Part shown: in pieces, positions 25,799 through 34,760 of the stretch | How positions within the stretch are numbered: position 1 is the stretch's first letter | Layout: the number at the start of each line of letters is the position of its first letter | Assembly (NCBI RefSeq): GCF_003047295.1 | Contig: NZ_PZYZ01000007.1 | Span: 62,001-126,000 of the forward strand | Length of the DNA stretch: 64,000 nucleotides | Direction of reading: 5' to 3' | Source of the DNA: Nocardioides sediminis | GTDB lineage: Bacteria > Actinomycetota > Actinomycetes > Propionibacteriales > Nocardioidaceae | Made by a program: the position numbers and the translations under genes | The notes under the pieces: model-generated | Seen by the model: only the letters and a program-made list of their open reading frames with translations | The model's database searches: none | What the model was told of the DNA's origin: nothing

Positions 25799-28096
25799 AT
25801 GCCAGAGGAGACCACGACACCGGTGCCGCGCGAGCGGTCCGCTGACGTGCCCGTGTCGCCCCGCAGCATGCGCGCGCGACTGGCCCGGATCGGCGCCAAG
25901 GCGCCCTCGGGCAACCCGGTCCTCGAGCCGCTGTTCCGCGCCGTCCGGGCCAACCACCCGAAGGCCGACCTGGCCCTGCTGGAGCGTGCCTACGGCATCG
26001 CCGAGCGGATGCACGACACGCAGATGCGCAAGAGCGGCGACCCCTACATCACCCACCCGCTCGCCGTCACCACGATCCTCGCCGACATCGGCATGACCGA
26101 GCCGACCCTGGTCGCGGCGCTCCTGCACGACACGGTCGAGGACACGCCGTACACCCTCGACCAGCTGCGCGCCGACTTCGGGGACGAGGTCGCGGCGCTG
26201 GTGGACGGCGTCACCAAGCTCGACAAGGTCCAGTACGGCGACTCCGCGCAGGCCGAGACGATCCGCAAGATGATCGTCGCGATGTCGCGCGACATCCGGG
26301 TGCTGGTCATCAAGCTCGCCGACCGGCTGCACAACATGCGCACGCTGCGCTACCTCAAGGCCGAGACGCAGGAGCGCAAGGCCCGCGAGACCCTCGACAT
26401 CTACGCGCCGCTCGCGCACCGCCTGGGCATGAACACCCTCAAGTGGGAGCTCGAGGACCTCGCCTTCGCCACCCTGCACCCCAAGATGTACGACGAGATC
26501 GTGCGGCTCGTGGCCGAGCGGGCGCCGTCGCGCGACCAGTTCCTCGCCGAGGTCATCGAGAAGGTCGAGGCCGACCTGCGCGAGGCCAAGATCAAGGCCA
26601 AGGTCACCGGACGGCCCAAGCACTACTACTCGATCTACCAGAAGATGATCGTCGGGGGCCGGGAGTTCTCCGACATCTACGACCTGGTCGGCATCCGGAT
26701 CCTCGTGGAGGAGGACCGGGACTGCTACGCGGTGCTCGGTGTCCTGCACTCGCGGTGGAACCCCGTGCTCGGGCGGTTCAAGGACTACGTCGCGATGCCG
26801 AAGTTCAACATGTACCAGTCGCTGCACACGACGGTCATCGGACCGCAGGGCAAGCCGGTCGAGCTCCAGATCCGCACCTTCGCCATGCACCGCCGCGCCG
26901 AGTACGGCGTCGCGGCGCACTGGAAGTACAAGGAGGACGGCAAGGCCGGGGTCGACACCGACCGGCCCGGCGACCTCGACGACATGTCGTGGCTGCGCCA
27001 GCTCATGGACTGGCAGAGCGAGGTCGAGGACCCGGGGGAGTTCCTGGAGTCGCTGCGCTTCGAGATGAACCGCGCCCAGGTCTACGTCTTCACCCCGCGC
27101 GGCGACGTGATGCCGCTGCCCGTCGGCTCGACGCCGGTGGACTTCGCCTACGCCGTGCACACCGAGGTCGGGCACCACACGATCGGCGCCCGGGTCAACG
27201 GCCGGCTCGTCCCGCTGGAGTCCTCCCTGGACAACGGCGATGTCGTGGAGGTCTTCACCTCCAAGGCGCCCGGCGCCGGCCCGTCGCGCGACTGGCTCAA
27301 CTTCGTCAAGTCGCCCCGCGCGCGCTCCAAGATCCGCCAGTGGTTCACCAAGGAGCGGCGCGAGGAGGCGATCGAGCGCGGCAAGGAGCAGATCGGGCGC
27401 ATGATGCGCAAGGAGGGGCTGCCCCTCAAGCGCCTGATGACGCACGAGTCGCTGATGCTCGTCGCCGAGCACTTCCACCACTCCGACGTCTCCGCGCTGT
27501 ATGCCGCCGTGGGGGAGGGCAACCTCAGCGCCCAGGCCGTCGTACGCCGCGTCATCGACCTGCACGGGGGCGACGACGGGGCCGCCGAGGACCTGGCCGA
27601 GGGCGTCACCATCACCGGTCGGCGCGGCCGTTCCAAGCCGACCTCCAGCGACGCCGGCGTCATCGTCAAGGGCGTCGAGGACCTGTGGGTCAAGCTCGCC
27701 AAGTGCTGCACGCCCGTGCCGCCGGACCCGATCCTCGGGTTCGTGACCAAGGGCGGGGGAGTCTCGGTGCACCGCAAGGACTGCACCAACGCCGGCAACC
27801 TCGAGAGCCAGCCCGAGCGGCTCCTCGACGTCGAGTGGGCGCCCACCTCGCAGTCGACCTTCCTGGTCAACATCCAGGTCGAGGCCCTCGACCGGGCGCG
27901 GCTGCTGTCCGACATCACCATGGTCCTCTCGGACGCGCACGTGAACATCCTCAGCGCCACCCTCTCGACCACCCGTGACCGGGTGGCCAAGAGCCGATTC
28001 AGCTTCGAGATGGCCGACGCCTCGCACCTCGACAGCGTCCTGCGTGCCGTCCGCTCGGTCCCCGGCGTCTTCGACGCCTACCGCGTCACCAGCTGA
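25799..28096 (+). CDS. relA: bifunctional (p)ppGpp synthetase/hydrolase
   Basis: A 765-residue Rel protein. The HD hydrolase domain is intact (His110-Asp111 in LLHDTVEDT, with YITHPLAV before it). The synthetase domain includes [33 protein letters not shown] and [18 protein letters not shown] domain ([20 protein letters not shown]), a helical/zinc-finger region with [12 protein letters not shown], and a C-terminal ACT domain follow. It makes ppGpp when uncharged tRNA is on the ribosome and degrades it otherwise. Leaderless ATG. It converges on the DUF349 gene across a repeat-rich spacer. Confidence 0.97.
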   Translation: MPEETTTPVPRERSADVPVSPRSMRARLARIGAKAPSGNPVLEPLFRAVRANHPKADLALLERAYGIAERMHDTQMRKSGDPYITHPLAVTTILADIGMTEPTLVAALLHDTVEDTPYTLDQLRADFGDEVAALVDGVTKLDKVQYGDSAQAETIRKMIVAMSRDIRVLVIKLADRLHNMRTLRYLKAETQERKARETLDIYAPLAHRLGMNTLKWELEDLAFATLHPKMYDEIVRLVAERAPSRDQFLAEVIEKVEADLREAKIKAKVTGRPKHYYSIYQKMIVGGREFSDIYDLVGIRILVEEDRDCYAVLGVLHSRWNPVLGRFKDYVAMPKFNMYQSLHTTVIGPQGKPVELQIRTFAMHRRAEYGVAAHWKYKEDGKAGVDTDRPGDLDDMSWLRQLMDWQSEVEDPGEFLESLRFEMNRAQVYVFTPRGDVMPLPVGSTPVDFAYAVHTEVGHHTIGARVNGRLVPLESSLDNGDVVEVFTSKAPGAGPSRDWLNFVKSPRARSKIRQWFTKERREEAIERGKEQIGRMMRKEGLPLKRLMTHESLMLVAEHFHHSDVSALYAAVGEGNLSAQAVVRRVIDLHGGDDGAAEDLAEGVTITGRRGRSKPTSSDAGVIVKGVEDLWVKLAKCCTPVPPDPILGFVTKGGGVSVHRKDCTNAGNLESQPERLLDVEWAPTSQSTFLVNIQVEALDRARLLSDITMVLSDAHVNILSATLSTTRDRVAKSRFSFEMADASHLDSVLRAVRSVPGVFDAYRVTS

Positions 28097-28106
28097 CCCC
28101 GACCGA

Positions 28107-28212
28107 GACGTCGGACGTCCAGCGGGACGTCCTACGAAGGGGTCGCCCGGGCCGCCGGGACGTCGGACGTCCCGCCCAGCGTCCGACGGCGCGGTCGCCG
28201 GAGCGTCGGACG
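28107..28212. terminator. repeat-rich bidirectional terminator region (GTCGGACGT units)
   Basis: Three copies of GTCGGACGT occur in about 105 bases. One forms the hairpin GGGACGT-cgg-ACGTCCC (28157-28173). Another pairs CGTCCGACG (28180-28188) with CGTCGGACG (28204-28212) around a 15-base loop. The region lies between the converging relA and DUF349 genes, so termination on both strands is the likely role. Confidence 0.6.
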
Positions 28213-28240
28213 TACGACGGTGACGCGCGGTCGGCGAGCG

Positions 28241-29491
28241 TCAGCTGCCGAACTCCGCGGACGCGCGGCGCGCCATGTCGAGGAAGGCCTGCTTGTTGGC
28301 CAGCTCGGACTCGAGGTCCTTGGCGCGTTTGGTGTCACCGGCGGCCTGGGCCTTGTCGAGCTTGGCCTGGGTCTCCGCGATGCCGGCCTCGAGCTTGGAG
28401 ACCATGTCGTCGGCGCGGGCGGACTTCTCGGGGTCGGAGCGGCGCCACTGGTCGTCCTCGACGGAGCGGATCGCCTGCTCGACCTTGCGGATGCGGCCCT
28501 CGAGCTCCTTCATCCGGTCGCGCGGGACCTTCCCCGCGGCGTCCCACTTGTCGGCGATGTCGCGGAAGGCCCGCTTGGCGGCGTCCAGGTCGGTCACCGG
28601 CAGCAGGGCCTCGGCCTCGACGAGGAGGGCCTCCTTGACCTCGGCGTTGGCGGCGAACTCCTTGTCGAGCTCGGCGTTGGCCGCGTCGCGGGCGCCGAAG
28701 AAGCGGTCCTGGGCTCCCCGGAAGCGCTGCCAGAGCTGGTCGTCGACGTCGCGCGGGGCGGGGCCGGCGGCCTTCCACTCGCGCATCAGGTCGCGGTAGC
28801 GGCCCGCGGTGGGGCCCCACTCGGTCGAGGTGGACAGGGCCTCGGCCTCGGTGGCGAGGCGCTCCTTGATGACCCGGGCCCCGTCGCGGCGCTCGTGCTC
28901 CTCGGCGAAGTGCGCCTTGCGGCGGCGCGTGTAGGTGGTGCGGGCGGAGGAGAACCGGCGCCACAGGGCGTCGTCGGTGGCCCGGTCGAGGCGCGGGAGC
29001 GCCTTCCACTGGTCGAGGAGGTCGCGGAGCCGGTTGGCGCCGTTGCGCCAGTCGTTGCTCTCGGCGAGCCTCTCGGCCTCGGTGACGATCTTCTCCTTCT
29101 CGGCCTTCGACTCGGCGGTGCGCTGGGCCTTCTCGGCGCGGCGCGCGTCGCGCTGGATCGCGATCAGGGGCGCGGTCGCGTCGAGCCGGCCGGCGAGGGC
29201 GTTGAGGTCACCGACGGCGTTGGCCTCGACGACCTGCTCGCGCAGCGCCTTGACGGTGGAGGAGGCCTCCTCCGGGCTCAGCTTGCCGGCCCCGATGCGC
29301 TGCTCGAGGAGCTGCACCTCGAAGGCGAGGGCGTCGTACCGGTCGGTGAAGAACTTCAGCGCCTCCTCGGGCGTCCCCTCGGGGTACTGCCCCACGGAGC
29401 GTTCTCCATCGGCGGTCCGGACGTATACGGTGCCGTCCTCGGTGACCCGGCCCCAGTCGGAAGCCTGCGAGGACTGCTTGTCGGCGCTCAT
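28241..29491 (-). CDS. DUF349-repeat coiled-coil protein
   Basis: A 416-residue, highly charged helical protein with about three DUF349 repeats, each carrying 'W..A...R.L...WK..P' and 'D..LW.RF..A...F..R' (for example LWRRFSSARTTYTRRRKAHF and LWQRFRGAQDRFFGARDAAN). The C-terminus is coiled coil. The family is common in actinobacteria next to relA/hisS. Its function is not established, though links to RNA or ribosome biology have been proposed. No signal or membrane segment. The ATG lies eight bases after TACGAT on the minus strand, so it is probably leaderless. Confidence 0.9.
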   Translation of the reverse strand: MSADKQSSQASDWGRVTEDGTVYVRTADGERSVGQYPEGTPEEALKFFTDRYDALAFEVQLLEQRIGAGKLSPEEASSTVKALREQVVEANAVGDLNALAGRLDATAPLIAIQRDARRAEKAQRTAESKAEKEKIVTEAERLAESNDWRNGANRLRDLLDQWKALPRLDRATDDALWRRFSSARTTYTRRRKAHFAEEHERRDGARVIKERLATEAEALSTSTEWGPTAGRYRDLMREWKAAGPAPRDVDDQLWQRFRGAQDRFFGARDAANAELDKEFAANAEVKEALLVEAEALLPVTDLDAAKRAFRDIADKWDAAGKVPRDRMKELEGRIRKVEQAIRSVEDDQWRRSDPEKSARADDMVSKLEAGIAETQAKLDKAQAAGDTKRAKDLESELANKQAFLDMARRASAEFGS

Positions 29492-29499
29492 GGTCGCCC

Positions 29500-29505
29500 A
29501 TCGTA
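29500..29505 (-). promoter_or_regulatory. -10 TACGAT of the DUF349 gene
   Basis: TACGAT on the minus strand, eight bases before the ATG at 29491; a divergent -10 (TAGGCT, 29529-29534) for the metallo-hydrolase lies nearby on the plus strand. Confidence 0.4.
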
Positions 29506-29580
29506 GTCATCCCCCGGACGCGTCTCGGTAGGCTGACTCCTCGCCCCACCCCCCGACCCGTTGCTGAGGACTGTTGCCCC

Positions 29581-30297
29581 GTGCTGATCGCCGGCTTCCC
29601 CGCTGGACCCTGGGGCACCAACTGCTACGTCGTGGCCACCGGAGCGGGCTCCGAGTGCGTCGTCGTCGACCCGGGCAAGGACTCCGCGGCCATGGTCGCC
29701 GAGGTCGTCCGTGAGCACCGGCTCAAGCCGGTCTCGGTGCTGGTCACCCACGGCCACGTCGACCACATGTGGTGCGTCGCGCCCGTGAGCGGGACCTACG
29801 ACGCCACCGCCTGGGTCCACCCGGCCGACCGCCACCTGCTCACCGACCCGATGGCCGGCATGAGTCGCGAGACCACGTCCATGCTGCTCGGGGGCAGCTA
29901 CGAGTGGGCGGAGCCCGACGACGTCCGCGAGCTCTCCGACCTGCAGGAGCTCGAGCTCGCCGGGCTCAGGTTCGTGGTCGACCACACCCCCGGGCACACG
30001 GAGGGGTCGGTGACCTTCCGGACCCCGTACGCCGCCACCGACCCGCGCGTCTCGGAGGTCATGTTCTCGGGCGACCTGCTCTTCGCGGGGTCGATCGGGC
30101 GCACCGACCTCCCCGGCGGCGACCATCCGACGATGCTGCGCAGCCTCACCGACAAGGTGCTGCCGCTGGCCGACGACGTCGTGGTGCTGCCCGGGCACGG
30201 GGAGCAGACGTCCATCGGCCGCGAGCGCGCCACCAACCCCTACCTGCTCGAGCTCCAGCGAGGAGACGAGACGGGTCGAGCCACCCGAGGTCTCTAG
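29581..30297 (+). CDS. glyoxalase-II-like metallo-beta-lactamase-fold hydrolase
   Basis: A 238-residue MBL-fold hydrolase. Metal ligands are intact: THGHVDHM (H-x-H-x-D-H), HTPGHTEGS (His), FSGDLLFAGSIGRTDLPGGD (bridging Asp) and LPGHGEQTSIGRER (His). It resembles type II glyoxalase-like thioesterases, acting on a thioester in the cytosol; the natural substrate is unknown. Start is GTG 29581. hisS begins five bases after the stop, an arrangement conserved in actinobacteria. Confidence 0.9.
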   Translation: MLIAGFPAGPWGTNCYVVATGAGSECVVVDPGKDSAAMVAEVVREHRLKPVSVLVTHGHVDHMWCVAPVSGTYDATAWVHPADRHLLTDPMAGMSRETTSMLLGGSYEWAEPDDVRELSDLQELELAGLRFVVDHTPGHTEGSVTFRTPYAATDPRVSEVMFSGDLLFAGSIGRTDLPGGDHPTMLRSLTDKVLPLADDVVVLPGHGEQTSIGRERATNPYLLELQRGDETGRATRGL

Positions 30298-30301
30298 ACA
30301 C

Positions 30302-31681
30302 ATGAGCAAGCCCACGCCCCTCAGCGGGTTCCCCGAGCTGCTGCCTGCGCAGCGCGCCGTCGAGCAGCAGGTCATCGACACGCTGCGGCACACCTTCGAG
30401 CTGCACGGCTTCGCCGGCATCGAGACCCGTGCCGTGGAGCCGCTGGACCAGCTGCTCCGCAAGGGCGACACGTCCAAGGAGGTCTACCTCCTGCGCCGGC
30501 TGCAGGAGGAGTCCGTCGAGGGCCACGCCGGCATCGGCCTGCACTTCGACCTCACCGTCCCGTTCGCCCGCTACGTGCTGGAGAACGCCGGCAAGCTCGA
30601 CTTCCCGTTCCGGCGCTACCAGATCCAGAAGGCGTGGCGGGGGGAGCGCCCCCAGGAGGGGCGGTTCCGGGAGTTCACCCAGGCCGACATCGACATCGTG
30701 GGCCGCGACACGCTGGCCTTCCACCACGACGTCGAGGTCACCCGGGTCATGGTCGACGCGCTCACCCGCCTCGACTTCCTGCCCGGCTTCAGGCTCCAGG
30801 TCAACAACCGCAAGCTCATCCAGGGCTTCTACGCCGGCCTCGGCATCCGGACCGGCGACGGCGGGACCGACGAGGTCATGCGCCTCGTCGACAAGCTCGA
30901 CAAGCTGCCCGTCGACAAGGTCCGCGACCTGCTCCTGCAGGAGGCCGGGTTGTCGGTGGAGAACGCCGATCGCGTCCTGGAGCTGGCGACGATCCGCTCG
31001 GACGACGACGGCTTCGTGGCGGCCGTCCGCGCCCTGGGCGTCGAGCACGAGCTGCTCGACGAGGGGCTGGCCGAGCTGGCCGAGCTCGTCCGCGGCTGCG
31101 CCGACCTGGTCACGGACCGGGTGCGCGTGACCGCCGACCTCTCCATCGCCCGCGGCCTCGACTACTACACGGGCACCGTCTTCGAGACCCGCCTCGACGG
31201 CTACGAGTCGATGGGGTCGATCTGCTCGGGCGGGCGCTACGACGCCCTCGCCAGCGACGGCCGTACGACGTACCCCGGGGTCGGCATCTCGCTCGGCGTC
31301 AGCCGGGTCGTCGTACCCCTGCTCGCGCGCACCGGCCTGTCGGCCTCCCGTTCGGTGCCCAGCGCCGTGCTGGTCGCCGTGGTCGACGAGGGCTCCCGCG
31401 CCACGAGCAGCGCGGTGGCCGCCGACCTGCGCCGCCGTGACATCCCCTGCGAGGTGGCGCCGGACGCCGCGAAGTTCGGCAAGCAGATCCGGTACGCCGA
31501 GCGCCGCGGCATCCCGTTCGTCTGGTTCGTCCAGCCGACCGACGACGGGGGAGTGACCCACCAGGTCAAGGACATCCGCTCCGGGCAGCAGGTCGACGCC
31601 GACCCCGCCGCCTGGACCCCGCCGGAGGCAGACCTCCGGCCGACCATCGTCAGCACAGTTGAACATGAGGAGAACCAGTGA
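30302..31681 (+). CDS. hisS: histidine--tRNA ligase
   Basis: A 459-residue class II synthetase. Motif 1 region [20 protein letters not shown], motif 2 [20 protein letters not shown] with [11 protein letters not shown], the HisA motif [12 protein letters not shown], and motif 3 [12 protein letters not shown]. The C-terminal anticodon domain (about 350-440) is followed by a short variable tail. It charges tRNA-His. The stop overlaps the aspS GTG by four bases, so hisS and aspS are co-translated, presumably with the MBL gene upstream. Confidence 0.97.
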   Translation: MSKPTPLSGFPELLPAQRAVEQQVIDTLRHTFELHGFAGIETRAVEPLDQLLRKGDTSKEVYLLRRLQEESVEGHAGIGLHFDLTVPFARYVLENAGKLDFPFRRYQIQKAWRGERPQEGRFREFTQADIDIVGRDTLAFHHDVEVTRVMVDALTRLDFLPGFRLQVNNRKLIQGFYAGLGIRTGDGGTDEVMRLVDKLDKLPVDKVRDLLLQEAGLSVENADRVLELATIRSDDDGFVAAVRALGVEHELLDEGLAELAELVRGCADLVTDRVRVTADLSIARGLDYYTGTVFETRLDGYESMGSICSGGRYDALASDGRTTYPGVGISLGVSRVVVPLLARTGLSASRSVPSAVLVAVVDEGSRATSSAVAADLRRRDIPCEVAPDAAKFGKQIRYAERRGIPFVWFVQPTDDGGVTHQVKDIRSGQQVDADPAAWTPPEADLRPTIVSTVEHEENQ

Positions 31682-33465
31682 TCCGCACCCATGACGCCGG
31701 CGCCCTGCGCGCCGAGCACGTCGGCCAGACCGTCACCCTCGCCGGGTGGGTGGCCCGCCGGCGGGACCACGGGGGAGTGGCCTTCCTGGACCTCCGCGAG
31801 GCCAGCGGCGTCGTGCAGGTCGTCGTCCGCGACGAGGCCGTGGCGCACAGCCTGCGCGCCGAGTACTGCCTCAAGGTCGCCGGCGAGGTCGTGGCCCGCA
31901 AGGCCGGCAACGAGAACCCCCACCTCGCCACGGGTGACATCGAGGTGGTCGCCTCCGACATCGAGGTGCTGAGCGCCTCGGCACCGCTGCCCTTCCCGAT
32001 CGACGACGCCGCCTCGTCCAAGAGCGGCGAGGTCGGCGAGGAGGCCCGCCTCAAGCACCGCTACCTCGACCTGCGCCGCAGCGGGCCCAACAGCGCGCTG
32101 CGCCTGCGCAGCAAGGTCAACAAGGCGGCACGCGACGTGCTGGAGCGCCACGACTTCGTCGAGATCGAGACGCCCACGCTGACCCGCAGCACGCCGGAGG
32201 GCGCCCGCGACTTCCTGGTGCCCGCCCGGCTGCGGCCGGGCAGCTGGTACGCCCTGCCGCAGAGCCCCCAGCTGTTCAAGCAGCTGCTGATGGTCGCCGG
32301 CATGGAGCGCTACTACCAGATCGCGCGCTGCTACCGCGACGAGGACTTCCGCGCCGACCGCCAGCCCGAGTTCACCCAGCTCGACATCGAGATGAGCTTC
32401 GTCGACCAGGACGACGTCATCGCCGTCTCCGAGGAGATCCTCGTCGCGCTGTGGAAGCTGATCGGCCACGACGTGCCCACCCCGCTTCCCCGGATGACGT
32501 ACGCCGAGGCGATGGCCCGGTTCGGCTCGGACAAGCCCGACCTGCGCATGGGCCAGGAGCTCGTGGAGTGCACCGAGTTCTTCTCCGACACGACCTTCCG
32601 GGTCTTCCAGGCCGACTACGTCGGCGCGGTCGTCATGCCGGGCGGCGCGAGCCAGCCGCGCAAGCAGCTCGACGCGTGGCAGGAGTGGGCCAAGCAGCGC
32701 GGAGCCCGTGGCCTGGCCTACGTGCTCGTGCAGGAGGACGGCGAGCTCGGGGGACCGGTCGCCAAGAACCTCACCGACGCCGAGCGTGCGGGCATCGCGG
32801 CCCACGTGGGCGCGGTCCCCGGGGACTGCATCTTCTTCGCCGCCGGCCCCGTCAAGACGAGCCGGGCCCTGCTGGGCGCCGCGCGCCTCGAGATCGGCCG
32901 TCGCCTCGACCTGCTCGACGACGACGCCTGGAGCTTCCTGTGGGTCGTCGACGCGCCGCTCTTCGAGCCGACCGCCGACGCGACGGCCTCCGGTGACGTG
33001 GCGCTGGGCTACAGCGCCTGGACCGCCGTCCACCACGCCTTCACCTCGCCGCAGGACCTCGAGGGCTTCGACCACGACCCCGCCAACGCCCTCGCCTGGG
33101 CCTACGACATCGTCTGCAACGGCAACGAGATCGGCGGCGGCTCCATCCGTATCCACCGCGAGGACGTCCAGAAGCGCGTCTTCGAGGTGATGGGCATCGG
33201 CCCGGAGGAGGCGGACGAGAAGTTCGGCTTCCTCCTCGAGGCCTTCAAGTACGGCGCCCCGCCGCACGGCGGCATCGCGTTCGGGTGGGACCGCATCGTT
33301 TCTTTACTTTCCGGCAGCGAGTCCATCCGCGACGTGATCGCCTTCCCGAAGTCCGGTGGCGGCTACGACCCGCTGACGGCAGCCCCCGCGCCGATCTCTC
33401 CCCAGCAGCGCAAGGAGGCCGGTGTGGACGCCCCACAGGCGGAGGATCTGTCGCCAGAGGCGTGA
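31678..33465 (+). CDS. aspS: aspartate--tRNA ligase (bacterial type)
   Basis: A 595-residue class IIb synthetase: N-terminal OB anticodon domain (about 1-105), catalytic core with [20 protein letters not shown] and [19 protein letters not shown] (motif 2), a GAD insertion (about 290-410), and motif 3 [11 protein letters not shown]. Conserved [16 protein letters not shown] follows. It charges tRNA-Asp. Odd point: codons 541-544 (33298-33309) are GTT TCT TTA CTT, an A/T-rich patch with a rare TTA leucine inside an otherwise G/C-ending gene. It overlaps hisS by four bases. Confidence 0.97.
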   Translation: MIRTHDAGALRAEHVGQTVTLAGWVARRRDHGGVAFLDLREASGVVQVVVRDEAVAHSLRAEYCLKVAGEVVARKAGNENPHLATGDIEVVASDIEVLSASAPLPFPIDDAASSKSGEVGEEARLKHRYLDLRRSGPNSALRLRSKVNKAARDVLERHDFVEIETPTLTRSTPEGARDFLVPARLRPGSWYALPQSPQLFKQLLMVAGMERYYQIARCYRDEDFRADRQPEFTQLDIEMSFVDQDDVIAVSEEILVALWKLIGHDVPTPLPRMTYAEAMARFGSDKPDLRMGQELVECTEFFSDTTFRVFQADYVGAVVMPGGASQPRKQLDAWQEWAKQRGARGLAYVLVQEDGELGGPVAKNLTDAERAGIAAHVGAVPGDCIFFAAGPVKTSRALLGAARLEIGRRLDLLDDDAWSFLWVVDAPLFEPTADATASGDVALGYSAWTAVHHAFTSPQDLEGFDHDPANALAWAYDIVCNGNEIGGGSIRIHREDVQKRVFEVMGIGPEEADEKFGFLLEAFKYGAPPHGGIAFGWDRIVSLLSGSESIRDVIAFPKSGGGYDPLTAAPAPISPQQRKEAGVDAPQAEDLSPEA

Positions 33466-33504
33466 TCGGACGCCGATCGTGGCGGTCCGGGCGGCAAACC
33501 TGTC

Positions 33505-33561
33505 GTGTCCGGATCGTTACGCGTCAGTGATCGCCTGTGCGTCGCCCGTCACATAGAGTCC
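33505..33561 (+). promoter_or_regulatory. promoter/operator region A, homologous to that of the second transporter operon
   Basis: This 57-base segment aligns without gaps to 40126-40182, about 42 of 57 bases identical by eye. Shared blocks: CCGGATCGTTAC, GTGATCGCC and CGTCACATA. The -10 is TAGAGT (33554-33559). GATCGTTAC and GTGATC form a loose inverted pair, a plausible activator or repressor site about 35 bases upstream of the -10. The conservation of order and spacing implies shared control of both peptide transporters. Confidence 0.7.
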
Positions 33562-33575
33562 CGTCTCGGCGTAGC

Positions 33576-33629
33576 CCAGACCTACCGGTCTGGACCGCCG
33601 AAAAGGGTTCCCCCCCCCCGTTCCCCCCC
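33576..33629 (+). promoter_or_regulatory. 5' leader with hairpin and C10/C7 tracts
   Basis: CCAGACC-TACC-GGTCTGG (33576-33593) forms a 7-bp hairpin just inside the predicted mRNA. It is followed by a run of ten C (33610-33619) and then seven C (33623-33629), ending about 30 bases before the dppC-like ATG. On the template strand these are G-runs that could form a quadruplex. Run length could vary by slippage. Confidence 0.5.
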
Positions 33630-33660
33630 AGGACCAGCATCCCGGCCAGATAGGGAGAGC

Positions 33661-34683
33661 ATGTCGCAGCCGACTGCACCCGAGACCTTGGGCTCGTTGA
33701 CCGACGAGACCAGCGTTGACCCCAACAGCACGTCCGCCAAGGAGATCGCCGGCAAGTCGCCGATGCAGATCGCCGCAGGGCGCCTGCTGAAGGACAAGAT
33801 CGCGATGGCGTGCGCGTTCGTCATCCTGTTCTTCGTCCTGATCGCCGTCTTCGCCGGCGTGATCAGCAAGCTGTTCGGCGTCAGCACCGACACGGTCCTG
33901 GCCAGCCAGTACCTCGACGTCCTCAACGGCGGCATGCCCAAGCCGGAGTACGGCCCGCCCAACGGCGGCTTCACGATGGACCACCCCTTCGGCATCGCCC
34001 CGCGCACCGCGGACGACAACCTGGCCTACTGGCTCTACGGCGCCCGCACCTCGCTGATGATCGCCGGTGGGGCCACGCTCTTCGCCTCCGTCGTCGGCAT
34101 CGTCGTCGGACTTCTCGCCGGATTCCTCGGCGGCGTCGTCGACAAGGTGCTTTCCTTCTTCGTGGACACGTTCCTCACCGTGCCCTTCATCCTCGCCGCG
34201 CTGACGATCGCCCCGATCCTCAACGAGCGGTTCAACTCCAGCGACAACTACCCGATGATCCAGAAGGTCAGCCTCGTGGCGGTGCTCGCGATGTTCGGCT
34301 GGATGGGCATGGCGCGACTGATCCGTGGCGAGGTCCTCTCGCTGCGCGAGCGGGAGTTCGTCCACGCGGCCCGGGTTCTCGGGATGCCGACCCGGCGCAT
34401 CCTGTTCAAGGAGCTCATGCCCAACCTGGCCGCGCCCATCATCATCAGCATCTCGCTGATGCTGCCGGCCTTCGTGGCCGCCGAGGCGGGTCTCGCGTTC
34501 CTCGGCATCGGCGTCACCGACGGCGCCTCGTGGGGCCGCACCATCAGCTTCGCGGTGACCTACTTCGAGCAGTACCCCCTCTACCTGTGGGAGCCCCTGA
34601 TCGGCGTCGTGCTGCTGGTGCTCTCGCTCAACCTCCTCGGTGACGCGATCCGCGACGCCCTGGACCCCAAGACTCGTCGCTGA
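33661..34683 (+). CDS. peptide ABC transporter permease, DppC/OppC type (transporter 1)
   Basis: A 340-residue inner-membrane permease with an N-terminal cytosolic tail (about 1-45), one span, an outer loop, and five more spans. The EAA loop that docks with the ATPases reads EREFVHAARVLGMPTRRILF (about 228-247). It ends LGDAIRDALDPK, the usual DppC C-terminus. ATG 33661 has GGGAGAGC before it. It is the first gene of a five-gene operon in the unusual order permease C, binding protein, permease B, ATPase D, ATPase F. Confidence 0.93.
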   Translation: MSQPTAPETLGSLTDETSVDPNSTSAKEIAGKSPMQIAAGRLLKDKIAMACAFVILFFVLIAVFAGVISKLFGVSTDTVLASQYLDVLNGGMPKPEYGPPNGGFTMDHPFGIAPRTADDNLAYWLYGARTSLMIAGGATLFASVVGIVVGLLAGFLGGVVDKVLSFFVDTFLTVPFILAALTIAPILNERFNSSDNYPMIQKVSLVAVLAMFGWMGMARLIRGEVLSLREREFVHAARVLGMPTRRILFKELMPNLAAPIIISISLMLPAFVAAEAGLAFLGIGVTDGASWGRTISFAVTYFEQYPLYLWEPLIGVVLLVLSLNLLGDAIRDALDPKTRR

Positions 34684-34760
34684 CCATCCCGGTCACCGAT
34701 GCAGACGCTGCCGACAGCACCTGCCGCCGGCACGATCAAGAGATAAGAAAGGCTGGATGC

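Noticed and set aside
25508..28027. An 839-codon minus-strand frame opposite relA
   Set aside because: A GC-driven shadow of relA; relA is intact with all domains on the other strand.
28097..28240. CRISPR-like array from the GTCGGACGT repeats
   Set aside because: Repeats are 9-14 bases, unevenly spaced, form terminator-like hairpins and have no cas genes nearby.
30295..30300. TAGACA at the metallo-hydrolase stop as a -10 for hisS
   Set aside because: Only one base separates it from the hisS ATG, too close for a leaderless start; hisS is more likely co-transcribed with the upstream gene.
33601..33660. A small protein encoded in the C-tract leader
   Set aside because: No start codon with coding character; translation would be Pro/Phe repeats only.
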